A stretch of 64,000 nucleotides of DNA, taken from NCBI RefSeq assembly GCF_004361915.1, contig NZ_SNWP01000010.1, positions 1,328,050-1,392,049 on the forward strand. Direction: 5' to 3'. The translations under genes and the position numbers were made by a program. The notes beneath the pieces are model-generated. The model was not told the origin of the DNA. It saw nothing but the letters and a program-made list of their open reading frames with translations, and searched no databases. The DNA comes from Sediminibacterium goheungense. GTDB lineage: Bacteria; Bacteroidota; Bacteroidia; Chitinophagales; Chitinophagaceae. How positions within the stretch are numbered: position 1 is the stretch's first letter; each line of letters opens with the position of its first letter. Positions 1 through 8,222 of the stretch are shown here, piece by piece.

Positions 1-806
1 TCTGCTTCCATCTCTGTTGGACTTACTGAATAATACTGAAAAATATTTTTTACCCTATCATCTTCAAAAGATGCATCAATATCCGGTATGGCATGTACGT
101 TACCAAGCATCCCTAAATGATTACCGGTAAGTATAGTACTATTTCTTACACTATCAGGCAGTTGGTCTACACCGATACCGAGCTGTGTATTTGGCTTAGG
201 CACTTTAAATAAGTTATCAGGGCTCACTTTACAATACCAGTCGCCACCTAATCTTGCCACCAGATGTAATTTTTGCTGATCGATCTTACCATCTTCACCG
301 AGAATACTTTCATCCACATGCATACATAACACTTCAGCAATAACAAGCTGACCTGCACCACCATTTTCTCCCAGGCTTTTCACTTCATTTACTTTACACT
401 CCAGTTTTATTTTGGCTTCTTTTACCATGGGTGGACGTACAATAGTAGCTACTTCACTTGTAAAACCAGCTTTTATAAACTCGTTTACACCTTTCGGAAA
501 TTCACAACTTGATAAGCTTACCTGTTGTACCATATCATAGTCAACAATATTAATAACACATTCCGGCACTTCCAGTACATTATCAAGTGTATGCTTGGTA
601 GTATTATCCCTGCCTCTTCTGGAAGGTGAAAAAATAACGATGGGCGGGTTCGACGAAAACAGATTAAAGAAACTAAAAGGACTCAGATTTACATTACCCG
701 CCTTATCAACAGTACTGGCAAAACATACAGGACGTGGTGCAATGGCATGTTGTAACCATTGCTGTTTTTCCATAACAGGTAAGGAGCTGATATCGATTGT
801 TTTCAT
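1..806 (-). CDS. Flavin reductase family protein (3' end cut by window start)
   Basis: Read on the minus strand from the ATG at 804-806, the frame stays open to base 1, giving about 268 residues without a stop, so the C-terminus is missing. The product fits the flavin-reductase-like FMN-binding split-barrel family (DIM6/NTAB type). Near residues 22-60 it shows the usual IAPRPVCFAST block, then SPFSFFNLFSSNPP and the FSPSRRGRDNTTKHT segment that contacts the flavin phosphate. These proteins bind FMN and serve as flavin reductases or as parts of small oxidoreductase systems; the substrate cannot be told. It lies 31 bases downstream of psd on the same strand and is probably cotranscribed with it. 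The family call is secure, the reaction is not. Confidence 0.8.
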   Translation of the reverse strand, partial: MKTIDISSLPVMEKQQWLQHAIAPRPVCFASTVDKAGNVNLSPFSFFNLFSSNPPIVIFSPSRRGRDNTTKHTLDNVLEVPECVINIVDYDMVQQVSLSSCEFPKGVNEFIKAGFTSEVATIVRPPMVKEAKIKLECKVNEVKSLGENGGAGQLVIAEVLCMHVDESILGEDGKIDQQKLHLVARLGGDWYCKVSPDNLFKVPKPNTQLGIGVDQLPDSVRNSTILTGNHLGMLGNVHAIPDIDASFEDDRVKNIFQYYSVSPTEMEA

Positions 807-837
807 TTGAATTTTCGGGAAGGAAATGTTTATAGAA

Positions 838-1497
838 TTATTCCCAGCTTGCCAATACGGTAACACCACCTTGCACAACCTGGTTCATACTTACCTCTAC
901 TTTAGTGCCTATGGGCAATAAAATATCAACCCGGCTCCCGAATTTGATAAAACCATATTCATCACATTGTTTTACCTCCTGACCAATCTCTGTATAATTG
1001 CAGATGCGTTTTGCCAGTGCTCCGGCTATTTGTTTATAAAGAATGGTGCCATAATTATTTTTTACAGCTACGCTCCATCTTTCATTTTCAGTAGAAGATT
1101 TAGGGTGCCAGGCTACCAGGTATTTACCTTTATGATACTGGTTATAAACTACCTCACCACTCATGGGATTCCTGTTTACATGTACGTTGGCCGGACTCAT
1201 AAAAATACTCACCTGTATTCTTTTGTCTTTGAAATACTCCTCATCAACTATCTCTTCGATAACAACCACTTTTCCATCAGCCGGGCAAATCAGTTTCTTA
1301 TCATCCAGTGTATGTACCCGGTTAGGGATTCGAAAAAAAGAAATCAGAAATAGCAGAACTCCCAATGTAACTATAAAAATGCTGATCGCCAGCCAGGGCA
1401 TTGATGCGCTAAAGAAAGTAAAAGAAGCAACATTTAGTATACCAAAAATCAGGGCGCTGATGCCAATCGTCTGGTAACCTTCGCGATGAATGGTCAT
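838..1497 (-). CDS. psd: Phosphatidylserine decarboxylase (short, archaeal/Bacteroidota-type)
   Basis: This enzyme decarboxylates phosphatidylserine to phosphatidylethanolamine at the inner membrane, using a pyruvoyl group made by self-cleavage. The 219-residue protein has two hydrophobic segments (about 10-30 and 34-55), the CPADGKVV motif at 71, the FMSPANVHVNR block near 99-109 and the processing site FGSRVD, where cleavage between Gly187 and Ser188 would give the beta chain and the pyruvoyl alpha chain. The length matches the short class (about 210-230 residues) rather than the longer E. coli form. It follows cdsA on the same strand with a 54-base gap that contains a TAnnTTTG element, so it may have its own promoter. 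A phosphatidylserine synthase gene is not in the window. Confidence 0.93.
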   Translation of the reverse strand: MTIHREGYQTIGISALIFGILNVASFTFFSASMPWLAISIFIVTLGVLLFLISFFRIPNRVHTLDDKKLICPADGKVVVIEEIVDEEYFKDKRIQVSIFMSPANVHVNRNPMSGEVVYNQYHKGKYLVAWHPKSSTENERWSVAVKNNYGTILYKQIAGALAKRICNYTEIGQEVKQCDEYGFIKFGSRVDILLPIGTKVEVSMNQVVQGGVTVLASWE

Positions 1498-1515
1498 GAA
1501 TTAGAAATTAGGCAA

Positions 1516-1523
1516 CAAAGGTA
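1516..1523 (-). promoter_or_regulatory. Candidate -7 element for psd
   Basis: The minus strand reads TACCTTTG, an exact match to the Bacteroidota -7 consensus TAnnTTTG, 19 bases upstream of the psd start codon. No clear TTTG -33 element is visible at the expected distance, so this is a partial match only. Confidence 0.4.
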
Positions 1524-1551
1524 AACGAATGGGACAGATTTTCACAGCTTT

Positions 1552-2412
1552 TTAGCGAATCAGGAACAAAGCCAGCCATACATAAGGTGTTGCCAGTAAT
1601 AAAGAATCGAAACGATCTAAAAAACCACCATGTCCGGGCATAAAATTCCCACTGTCTTTTACACCTGCCATCCGCTTTAGTTTACTTTCGAAGAGATCGC
1701 CCAAGGTTCCCATAACAGTAGCTGTAACAGTAATTACAATCATTTGAACGGTATCAACCTCAAGCCAATAAACTGCGGTCAGTGTAACAGCCAATATAGC
1801 CAGTATACCTCCGCCAATGGTTCCTTCCCAGGTTTTTTTGGGGGAGATGGAAGAGAAAGGGGTTTTGCCGATAAAAGACCCCACTATATAGGCCATTGTA
1901 TCATTAATCCAGATAGTAGCAATGATTAACATAGGTAAGAGCCAGCCTCCGGAAAGAACTAGGGATGAAATTTTACCATACAGATCAAGTAAAAGTCCCC
2001 ATGATAATGAGATATAAAGTAACCCACCAACTGTATAACCAATAATCTTCCAGTCGGGCATTTTCCATTTAATCAGTTTTATAAGTAATAAGCCGGCTAA
2101 AGAAATCAATAATACCCACCCTCCTAATATATTCAGTTGGGTATTGCCTATCACAAAAGTTTCATCTGTCATCCAGCATATAAATCCTGTACCCGCTAAA
2201 ATGGCACCTCCCAGATGCGCAGATGAAATATCTGTATACCTTGGATCGATTTTAGCGATCAGGGTTTTGTATTCAAGCCAGCAACCCATATGTATTATAG
2301 AAAACAATACGAGAAAACTCCATTGATTCCACAATAATCCACCCATCATTACCACCACAAATACAATGGCGGTCAACGCCCGTGTTCTAAATGTTTGATA
2401 ATTAAATGCCAT
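1552..2412 (-). CDS. cdsA: Phosphatidate cytidylyltransferase (CDP-diglyceride synthase)
   Basis: CdsA makes CDP-diacylglycerol from phosphatidic acid and CTP, the branch point for phospholipid synthesis, in the inner membrane. The 286-residue protein is strongly hydrophobic, with about eight predicted membrane segments. It carries the family signature near its C-terminus: SKLKRMAGVKDSGNFMPGHG followed by GFLDRFDS, with the metal- and substrate-binding Lys-Asp and the HGG-x-DR-x-D residues all present. An upstream SPKKTWEGTIGG motif is also typical. Length is normal for the family. With psd directly downstream the pair supplies two steps of phosphatidylethanolamine synthesis; the serine transferase between them must lie elsewhere. 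Confidence 0.95.
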   Translation of the reverse strand: MAFNYQTFRTRALTAIVFVVVMMGGLLWNQWSFLVLFSIIHMGCWLEYKTLIAKIDPRYTDISSAHLGGAILAGTGFICWMTDETFVIGNTQLNILGGWVLLISLAGLLLIKLIKWKMPDWKIIGYTVGGLLYISLSWGLLLDLYGKISSLVLSGGWLLPMLIIATIWINDTMAYIVGSFIGKTPFSSISPKKTWEGTIGGGILAILAVTLTAVYWLEVDTVQMIVITVTATVMGTLGDLFESKLKRMAGVKDSGNFMPGHGGFLDRFDSLLLATPYVWLALFLIR

Positions 2413-2432
2413 ACTGTGAAGGTAAGGGAGAT

Positions 2433-2521
2433 AGTTTATAGCATATATTCAATAGTTGATGATTAATAGCAGGAGCTTATGTTTACCGAAAGCATAAAAT
2501 ATGGGCTATCAGCCATAAGCT
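2433..2521. repeat. Intergenic imperfect inverted repeat, family A
   Basis: The spacer between cdsA and the DUF2007 gene contains AGCTTATG (2474-2481) and its complement CATAAGCT (2514-2521), preceded by the words TATAGCATAT and TAGTTGATG. The same words recur at 58478-58583, which suggests a dispersed non-coding element. No protein or known RNA was recognised. Confidence 0.4.
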
Positions 2522-2526
2522 ACGCG

Positions 2527-2733
2527 CTAATTTAAAAGTGCTTTATTGATAAGTTCTTTCGCAGTTACTTCTAAATGAGCGGGAACAAAAATCTGTATAT
2601 CACCAAACATAGGATAGCTACTATCCTGTTTATTCAGTATTTGTACGGGTATCTGGTTTTCTTCCAGCATACCTTTAATAATGGCGGCTTCCGGATACAC
2701 GCGGGTAGAAAATATTTTTTGCCAGTTACTCAT
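2527..2733 (-). CDS. DUF2007 domain protein (putative signal-transducing)
   Basis: A 68-residue soluble protein. The sequence fits the small DUF2007 family, whose fold resembles PII/GlnB proteins: it opens with WQKIFSTRVYPEAAIIKGML, then EENQIPVQILNKQDSSYPM and ends with the IQIFVPAHLEVTAKELI strand-helix unit. The biochemical role of the family is not established. Its start overlaps the stop of the upstream CPBP protease gene by 8 bases, which points to translational coupling, so the two probably act together or at least are expressed together. Confidence 0.8.
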   Translation of the reverse strand: MSNWQKIFSTRVYPEAAIIKGMLEENQIPVQILNKQDSSYPMFGDIQIFVPAHLEVTAKELINKALLN

Positions 2734-3655
2734 GCACTGTTATTTCATCTGTTACTGATTCAACCTTACCCGTGGTTTCGCTTTGTTTGTATAGTTGCCT
2801 GAACAACAGTACCAACAGCACTATGCCAATAAGCCCCCACCACATGGGCATTGTTTCATCCATCGCTTTTTCTATTGATTTACCCTGCAATTGTACAATA
2901 TAAAGCTGCACAACAATAAATGCGTTATTTAGAAAATGCTGGAGAATACTAAGCCAGAGGTTATTGGTATAATAAAAAATAAGCCCCAGTATCATACCCA
3001 ATGCAATACGAGGGAGGAAACCAAAAAAAGAAAAATGGATGGCACTAAACAACACACTGGTAGCAAGAATACCTAACCAGGGGTTTTTAGTCCATTGTAT
3101 AAATACTCGCTGAAAAGCCCCTCTAAATAATACTTCCTCAAAAATTGCCGGGGCCAATCCCATTACCAGAACAGCCAGTATGAGATCTGAAGTATTTTTC
3201 ATATAGGCCATGTTAAGCATGGCATTTTTGTAGGTTTCTTCCAGTTCTTTGGCTTTTCTGAGCCATTCCTCAGAAAGCGGAATATGCTGATTGAGCATGC
3301 CCAGGGCACCACTGAGGATCATACCCGCAAAAGTGATCAAAACTACCAACCCCAGTTGTTGGCCTTTCATTTTCAGATTAAAGCCCAGATAAGCAAAGGG
3401 TTTATGGTTTACAATTTTTGCAAATATGAGAGCAGGTGTAAAAAAGGCGAAGAAAGTAGCCAGGGTATTGAGTAGCCTCGAAACATTGGCATTTTCTACT
3501 TTATTCATGGCTTCCGGTACTTTTAAAAGAGGAACATCCAACAGGCTCGATCCCAGTGCTGCCATCAATAGAGACCCAAAAACCATCCCGATACCTACCA
3601 ATCCGAGCAAGAGTAAAAACTGAACAGGAATGCTAATCTGTGCTTTCTGATTCAT
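2726..3655 (-). CDS. CPBP-family intramembrane glutamic protease
   Basis: A 309-residue polytopic protein with about eight hydrophobic segments. It carries the CPBP (CAAX protease and bacteriocin-processing) motifs: motif 1 is EEVLFRGAFQR with Glu173, Glu174 and Arg178, motif 2 contains His207 (SAIHFSFFG), and a third conserved histidine is His240 (LSILQHFLNN). Family members are Rce1-like intramembrane glutamate proteases. In bacteria they have been linked to bacteriocin self-immunity and maturation, but most substrates are unknown. The gene overlaps the downstream DUF2007 gene by 8 bases. All expected catalytic residues are present, so it should be active. Confidence 0.9.
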   Translation of the reverse strand: MNQKAQISIPVQFLLLLGLVGIGMVFGSLLMAALGSSLLDVPLLKVPEAMNKVENANVSRLLNTLATFFAFFTPALIFAKIVNHKPFAYLGFNLKMKGQQLGLVVLITFAGMILSGALGMLNQHIPLSEEWLRKAKELEETYKNAMLNMAYMKNTSDLILAVLVMGLAPAIFEEVLFRGAFQRVFIQWTKNPWLGILATSVLFSAIHFSFFGFLPRIALGMILGLIFYYTNNLWLSILQHFLNNAFIVVQLYIVQLQGKSIEKAMDETMPMWWGLIGIVLLVLLFRQLYKQSETTGKVESVTDEITVHE

Positions 3656-3830
3656 GTGGTTGAAGAATAAGCTTGTAAATTTGCCTTTTTATAAGGCTGG
3701 CGTCTAAGATACAGTGATCGGACCATATACAAACCCCGGTTACACAGGTAAATAACCATCCTTACAGCCGTACAACTGTCGGTAAAACAATTTATACAGA
3801 CAAACAGAGAAAAGAACAGAAAGTTGCATC

Positions 3831-4868
3831 ATGGTAAAGATTGATCAGATAAGCTTACCCGATTTCCCCTTATTACTTGCGCCTATGGAAGATGTGAGTG
3901 ACCCACCTTTTCGTATGGTTTGTAAAGAAAATGGTGCTGATCTCATGTACACGGAATTTATCAGCAGTGAAGGGTTGATCCGTGATGCAATCAAAAGCAG
4001 AAGAAAGCTCGACATCTTCGACTATGAGCGCCCCATCGGTATACAGATTTTCGGGGGAGATGAAGAGAGTCTGGCACTGGCAGCCAAAATTGTAGATGTA
4101 ACCAATCCTGATTTACTGGATATTAATTTCGGCTGTCCCGTAAAAAAAGTAGCCGGTAAGGGTGCAGGTGCAGGTGTTTTGAAAGACCTGGATCTGATGG
4201 TAAGACTTACGGATGCTGTGGTAAAATCTACCCGTTTACCCGTAACCGTTAAAACAAGACTTGGCTGGGATGACCAGAGTAAGAATATAGAAGAAGTAGC
4301 AGAACGTTTACAGGATGTAGGCATTAAAGCACTAAGCATACATGGTAGAACCCGCGCACAGATGTATAAGGGCGAAGCAGACTGGACACTGATTGCCAAG
4401 GTAAAGAACAATCCAAGAATCAAAATTCCCATTTTTGGTAACGGTGATATTGACAGCCCTCAAAAGGCATTGGCTTACAAAAATAAATATGGCGTGGATG
4501 GCATTATGATTGGTCGTGCCGCGATTGGTTATCCCTGGATATTTCGTGAAATCAAACATTTTGTGCAAACCGGCGAACTAATGGCTGCACCCACGGTAGA
4601 AGAAAGAGTAAATGTATGCCGGCAGCATTTACGTAAATCCATTGAGTGGAAAGGCCCCATCGTGGGCATCAATGAAATGCGCCGGCATTATGCCAATTAC
4701 TTGAAAGGCTTACCCGGCATTAAAGATTACCGCAACAGGCTTGTTACTTTAAAGACTATGGAAGAAGTGGAAGCGGTGCTGGATGAAGTAGCGGTGAATT
4801 ATAAAGATTTTGTAATGGAGAGACAGGCAATTGAGCTGGTGAATTACCATGAAAACTGCCCTCTTTAA
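3831..4868 (+). CDS. dusB: tRNA-dihydrouridine synthase (DusB-type)
   Basis: This FMN enzyme reduces specific uridines in tRNA to dihydrouridine with NADPH. The 345-residue protein is a TIM barrel with the N-terminal LLAPMEDVSDPPFR motif at about 15-28, the signature DINFGCPVKKV with catalytic Cys102, the VKTRLGW strand, the SIHGRTRAQMYKGEADW loop and the FMN phosphate site GVDGIMIGRAA, followed by a helical tRNA-binding domain. Length and motifs match DusB. It is read divergently from the CPBP gene. Its stop codon sits at the edge of a long inverted repeat shared with the converging glutathione peroxidase gene. Confidence 0.95.
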   Translation: MVKIDQISLPDFPLLLAPMEDVSDPPFRMVCKENGADLMYTEFISSEGLIRDAIKSRRKLDIFDYERPIGIQIFGGDEESLALAAKIVDVTNPDLLDINFGCPVKKVAGKGAGAGVLKDLDLMVRLTDAVVKSTRLPVTVKTRLGWDDQSKNIEEVAERLQDVGIKALSIHGRTRAQMYKGEADWTLIAKVKNNPRIKIPIFGNGDIDSPQKALAYKNKYGVDGIMIGRAAIGYPWIFREIKHFVQTGELMAAPTVEERVNVCRQHLRKSIEWKGPIVGINEMRRHYANYLKGLPGIKDYRNRLVTLKTMEEVEAVLDEVAVNYKDFVMERQAIELVNYHENCPL

Positions 4869-4916
4869 CTCACTCCTGGCCCCTCTTTGCTTCGCAAGAG
4901 GGGTTAGTGGTGAGTT
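4868..4916. terminator. Inverted repeat / bidirectional terminator candidate between dusB and GPx
   Basis: The left arm (about 4869-4890, containing ggcccctctttgc) pairs with the right arm (about 4894-4915, containing gcaagaggggt) around a TTC loop, with ACTCAC and GTGAGT at the outer ends. It lies where two genes converge, and the right arm also encodes the last residues and stop of the peroxidase. There is no long U-tract on either strand, so the termination role is inferred from position. Confidence 0.5.
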
Positions 4917-5587
4917 GATAGGATTTTAAGGAGGTTATCATCCATCGGCGAAATTCCTTGTGGAAAAAACGCTTCCAGTACACCATCTTCACCCACAATA
5001 TATTTACAGAAATTCCAGGTAGGTTCCTGATCATTCCACCCATTCAGTTTGGCATTACTTAGCCATTGAAAGACCGGATTTTGCTCAGCGCTTTTAATAA
5101 CACTGCTCTTTTTAGCGAGCAAAAAAGTAACGCCATAATTCACCTTACAGAATTCAGCTATCGCAGCATCATCTCGCTGTTCCTGCTGTTTAAAATCATT
5201 CGCGGGAAATCCAATGATCACGAGACCTTTATCCTTGTATTGTTTATATAAAGCTTCCAGTTCTGCATACTGACCAGTATAACCACAATCACTGGCTGTA
5301 TTCACAAGCAATACTTTCTTGCCCTTAAAACTGTCCATGGGTACTACTGTACCATTATTCATTGTCACGTGGAGCTGATAGAAGGATGAGATTGGTTGCA
5401 TATGATTTTTATTTTGCAGTGCCCCGGAGGCTTTGCCAAATAATTTACCCGGCAGCATAATAATAGGGTAAAATGTTTTTAGTAATGAATGTCTCCAGGT
5501 CATGTCTTTTCTTTTAAGTAATACAAGCACCAATACTATAACAATAACCGTCACAGAAAGTTTTTGTATCAGCCGGTATTTATGCAT
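4904..5587 (-). CDS. Membrane-anchored glutathione-peroxidase-family thiol peroxidase
   Basis: GPx-family enzymes reduce hydrogen peroxide and lipid hydroperoxides; bacterial cysteine forms usually depend on thioredoxin. The catalytic tetrad is complete: Cys101 (TASDCGYT), Gln135 (DFKQQEQ), Trp191 and Asn192 (PTWNFCKYI). Cys147 (AEFCKVNYG) is in the usual place of the resolving cysteine. The protein is 227 residues, longer than the usual 160-180, because of an N-terminal extension with one hydrophobic segment (about 11-24) that should anchor it in the membrane. It begins 11 bases after the aldehyde dehydrogenase stop and is probably in the same operon, which suggests joint handling of lipid peroxidation products. 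Confidence 0.9.
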   Translation of the reverse strand: MHKYRLIQKLSVTVIVIVLVLVLLKRKDMTWRHSLLKTFYPIIMLPGKLFGKASGALQNKNHMQPISSFYQLHVTMNNGTVVPMDSFKGKKVLLVNTASDCGYTGQYAELEALYKQYKDKGLVIIGFPANDFKQQEQRDDAAIAEFCKVNYGVTFLLAKKSSVIKSAEQNPVFQWLSNAKLNGWNDQEPTWNFCKYIVGEDGVLEAFFPQGISPMDDNLLKILSTHH

Positions 5588-5598
5588 ACAGTATTTTG

Positions 5599-6975
5599 TT
5601 ACAGAAATTTCTTGAATAGTTTGAGTTTTCCTTTAAACGGTGGGTACTTCATAGCAGGATCAAACCAGGTAGGTGATTTCAATACTGCTTTTTCATGACT
5701 GAATGTATCAAAAGAGTATTTCCCGTGATAACGGCCTGTTCCACTGAAACCCCTTCCTCCAAACGGCAGGTGATGATTGGTTACATGCCAGCTTGCATTG
5801 TTGATGCAGGCTGCACCCGATGGTACATTGTCAATCCAGTTTTTGGCTGATAAATTACTGGAAGAAAAAACATAAAAAGCCAATGGATTAGGATTTCGGC
5901 GAATAATAGCCAAAGCTTCTTCTTCGTTGCTATAACTGAGTATCGGTAGTATCGGACCAAAAATTTCTTCCTGCATAATCGTACTGTCAACAGCAACATC
6001 CGTAAGTAAAGTGGGGGCAAAATACAAACGGTTGATATCATGTTCACCTCCGTGTATAATCTTACCATTGCTCAGATAAGATAATAATCGCTGGAACTGT
6101 TTTTCATTGATAATCTTCCCATACTCATCGCTATCTTGGGGCTGCTCCGAAAAAAACTGAAGTATTTTTTTCTTCATGGCAGCTATCAGTTTCTCCTTTA
6201 CAGATGCATGAACCAATATATAATCCGGTGCCACACACATCTGACCCGCATTTGAAAACTTGGTTATCACAATCCTGTTGGCTGCCACACCGATATTAGC
6301 ATCTTCTGTAACTACACAAGGACTTTTTCCTCCCAGCTCAAGTGTAACAGGCACCAGTTGCTCTGCTGCCATTTTATAAATCAGCTTACCAACTGCGGTG
6401 CTACCGGTATAAAAAACATGATCGAAAACAAAATGGTTCATCATATCAGGAATTACCTTTGCGCCATCGCCTGGTACATATAGTATATATTCTTTCGGAA
6501 AAGCAGCTTCCACTATTTTTTGCATAACAGCGGCTGTTGCCGGTGCAAATTCACTTGGCTTGAGCACCACACAATTACCTGCTGCAATAGCACCCACCAA
6601 TGGCATTAACAGCAGCTGTAAGGGATAGTTCCATGGACCAATAATCAACACCACTCCCAAAGGCTCTCTGATTACATAACTGCTGCCGGGTAAATTTAGC
6701 AGGTTGGTACCTTTTTTTTCCGGCTCCATCCAGGCATTCAGCCATTTGAGGGCATGATTGATTTCATTGAGGAGAAAGCCATTCTCTGTGATCCATGCTT
6801 CTTCGGGCCCCTTCTTTAAGTCTTTGTAAAGTGCCTCATAAATTTCCTGCTCATTTGCTATAATGGCTTTTTTTAGTGCCAATAACTGTTCCTTCCGAAA
6901 AGCATAACTACGTGTAGCACCAGAAGAAAAAAAATGGCGCATATGATTTAGTGAATCAAGCAGATCATTTGACAT
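5599..6975 (-). CDS. Class 3-type NAD(P)-dependent aldehyde dehydrogenase
   Basis: The 458-residue protein oxidises aldehydes to acids. It has the fatty-aldehyde/coniferyl type ALDH layout, shorter than the 480-500 residues of class 1/2 enzymes. Visible landmarks are the GPWNYPLQ loop with Asn115, the VLKPSEFAPAT NAD-site strand, YTGSTAVGK, the general base Glu213 in TLELGGKSP, and the nucleophile Cys247 in NAGQMCVAPDY. The C-terminal PFGGRGFSGTGRYHGKYSF block is intact. A hydrophobic C-terminal anchor like that of mammalian fatty aldehyde dehydrogenase is not seen. The glutathione peroxidase gene follows directly. The substrate is unknown; medium or long aliphatic aldehydes are likely from the subclass. 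Confidence 0.9.
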   Translation of the reverse strand: MSNDLLDSLNHMRHFFSSGATRSYAFRKEQLLALKKAIIANEQEIYEALYKDLKKGPEEAWITENGFLLNEINHALKWLNAWMEPEKKGTNLLNLPGSSYVIREPLGVVLIIGPWNYPLQLLLMPLVGAIAAGNCVVLKPSEFAPATAAVMQKIVEAAFPKEYILYVPGDGAKVIPDMMNHFVFDHVFYTGSTAVGKLIYKMAAEQLVPVTLELGGKSPCVVTEDANIGVAANRIVITKFSNAGQMCVAPDYILVHASVKEKLIAAMKKKILQFFSEQPQDSDEYGKIINEKQFQRLLSYLSNGKIIHGGEHDINRLYFAPTLLTDVAVDSTIMQEEIFGPILPILSYSNEEEALAIIRRNPNPLAFYVFSSSNLSAKNWIDNVPSGAACINNASWHVTNHHLPFGGRGFSGTGRYHGKYSFDTFSHEKAVLKSPTWFDPAMKYPPFKGKLKLFKKFL

Positions 6976-7089
6976 GTTTACAAGTTAAGTAAATCAATAA
7001 AAGCAGCAAGATTCTTTTTTGGTAAATTGCAGTCCGGTATTGTTGTATCGAATACAGACCGTACACTTCACAAACAAAAAATACAGCAT

Positions 7090-8079
7090 ATGGAATATAG
7101 AAGAATGGGCCGTACAGGTTTGCAATTGAGTGTTTTGAGCTATGGCAGCTGGGTTACTTTCCACAAACAGATTGATGACAGTATAGCAGATGAACTAATG
7201 GGTATAGCATACGACAATGGTATTAATTTCTTTGATAATGCCGAAGCTTATGCCCTGGGTGAAAGTGAAAAAATGATGGGCCGTATCCTGAAAAAGAAAA
7301 ACTGGGACCGTACCTCCTACACCATTTCATCCAAAGCTTATTTTGGATGGAGGGGAAAAGAAAACAAACCCAACCAAACCGGACTCAGCCGCAAACACCT
7401 GATGGAAGCCTGCCATGAAGCCCTTCAGCGTTTACAGCTCGATTATCTGGATCTTTATTTCTGTCACCGGCCCGATATTCATGTTCCGATCGAAGAAGTG
7501 GTATGGACCATGCATAACCTTATCCAGCAAGGTAAAATCCTGTACTGGGGTACCAGTCAGTGGAGTGGTGCTGAAATTATGGAAGCACACCGGGTAGCCC
7601 ATCAATATGGATTGATTGGCCCTACCGTTGAACAACCCCAGTATAATATGTTTGAGCGTTTTAAAATGGAACAGGATTATTTACCTGTTTTTAAAAACGT
7701 AGGATTAGGTACTACTATCTGGAGCCCATTGGCAGCCGGTTTTTTAACCGGTAAATACAATAATGGCATTCCGCCCGACTCAAGACTGGCCATTGAAGGT
7801 TTCGATTGGCTCAAAGAACGTTGGGTACAGGAAGCCAAGATTGAAAAAACCAAAAAACTGGCCATACTCGCACAGGAGATGAATGTAAGTCTGGCAGAAC
7901 TGGCCATTGCCTGGACCATTAAAAATCCGAATGTAACCACAGCCATCCTGGGTGCTACCAAAAAGCATCAACTGGAAGAAAACCTGAAAGCTTTACAGGT
8001 ATTGCCATTGCTCACAAATGAAATCATGGAGAAGATTGAAACCATTCTTCAAAATAAGCCTGTGATGGATCTAGCATAA
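7090..8079 (+). CDS. Aldo/keto reductase, Kv-beta-like (AKR6 type)
   Basis: A 329-residue NADPH-dependent aldo/keto reductase that should reduce carbonyl compounds. The ATG at 7090 is chosen because the family begins MEYRRMGRTGLQLS; an in-frame TTG at 7027 would add 21 unrelated residues. The catalytic tetrad is Asp49, Tyr54, Lys82 and His126 (FFDNAEAY, TISSKAYFGW, LYFCHRPD). The FGWRGKENKPNQTGLSRKH segment and the WGTSQWSGAEIMEA strand resemble the potassium-channel beta-subunit group, which includes YghZ-like reductases. It is divergent from the aldehyde dehydrogenase gene, so two carbonyl-handling enzymes sit back to back. A strong terminator follows. Confidence 0.9.
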   Translation: MEYRRMGRTGLQLSVLSYGSWVTFHKQIDDSIADELMGIAYDNGINFFDNAEAYALGESEKMMGRILKKKNWDRTSYTISSKAYFGWRGKENKPNQTGLSRKHLMEACHEALQRLQLDYLDLYFCHRPDIHVPIEEVVWTMHNLIQQGKILYWGTSQWSGAEIMEAHRVAHQYGLIGPTVEQPQYNMFERFKMEQDYLPVFKNVGLGTTIWSPLAAGFLTGKYNNGIPPDSRLAIEGFDWLKERWVQEAKIEKTKKLAILAQEMNVSLAELAIAWTIKNPNVTTAILGATKKHQLEENLKALQVLPLLTNEIMEKIETILQNKPVMDLA

Positions 8080-8100
8080 ATCATTGATATTCATAATTTT

Positions 8101-8137
8101 AAAAGCGGAAAGCTGGTATAGTTTTCCGCTTTTTTTA
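8101..8137 (+). terminator. Rho-independent terminator after the aldo/keto reductase
   Basis: The arms aaaagcggaaa (8101-8111) and tttccgctttt (8123-8133) form an 11-bp stem followed by a run of T. It lies 22 bases after the stop codon. Confidence 0.85.
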
Positions 8138-8222
8138 TGGGCATCCGCTTGTCGCAGAAAAAAAATCATACCTTCTTTCCAACCTTTTTTACATAAACCA
8201 CTCTTATTACCGGAACGATTCA

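Noticed and set aside
595..810. Plus-strand open frame of 71 codons
   Set aside because: It lies antisense to the flavin reductase gene, whose own frame is open from 806 to the window edge and matches a family.
7027..7089. N-terminal extension of the aldo/keto reductase from TTG
   Set aside because: The family begins at the ATG at 7090; the extra residues are not family-like.
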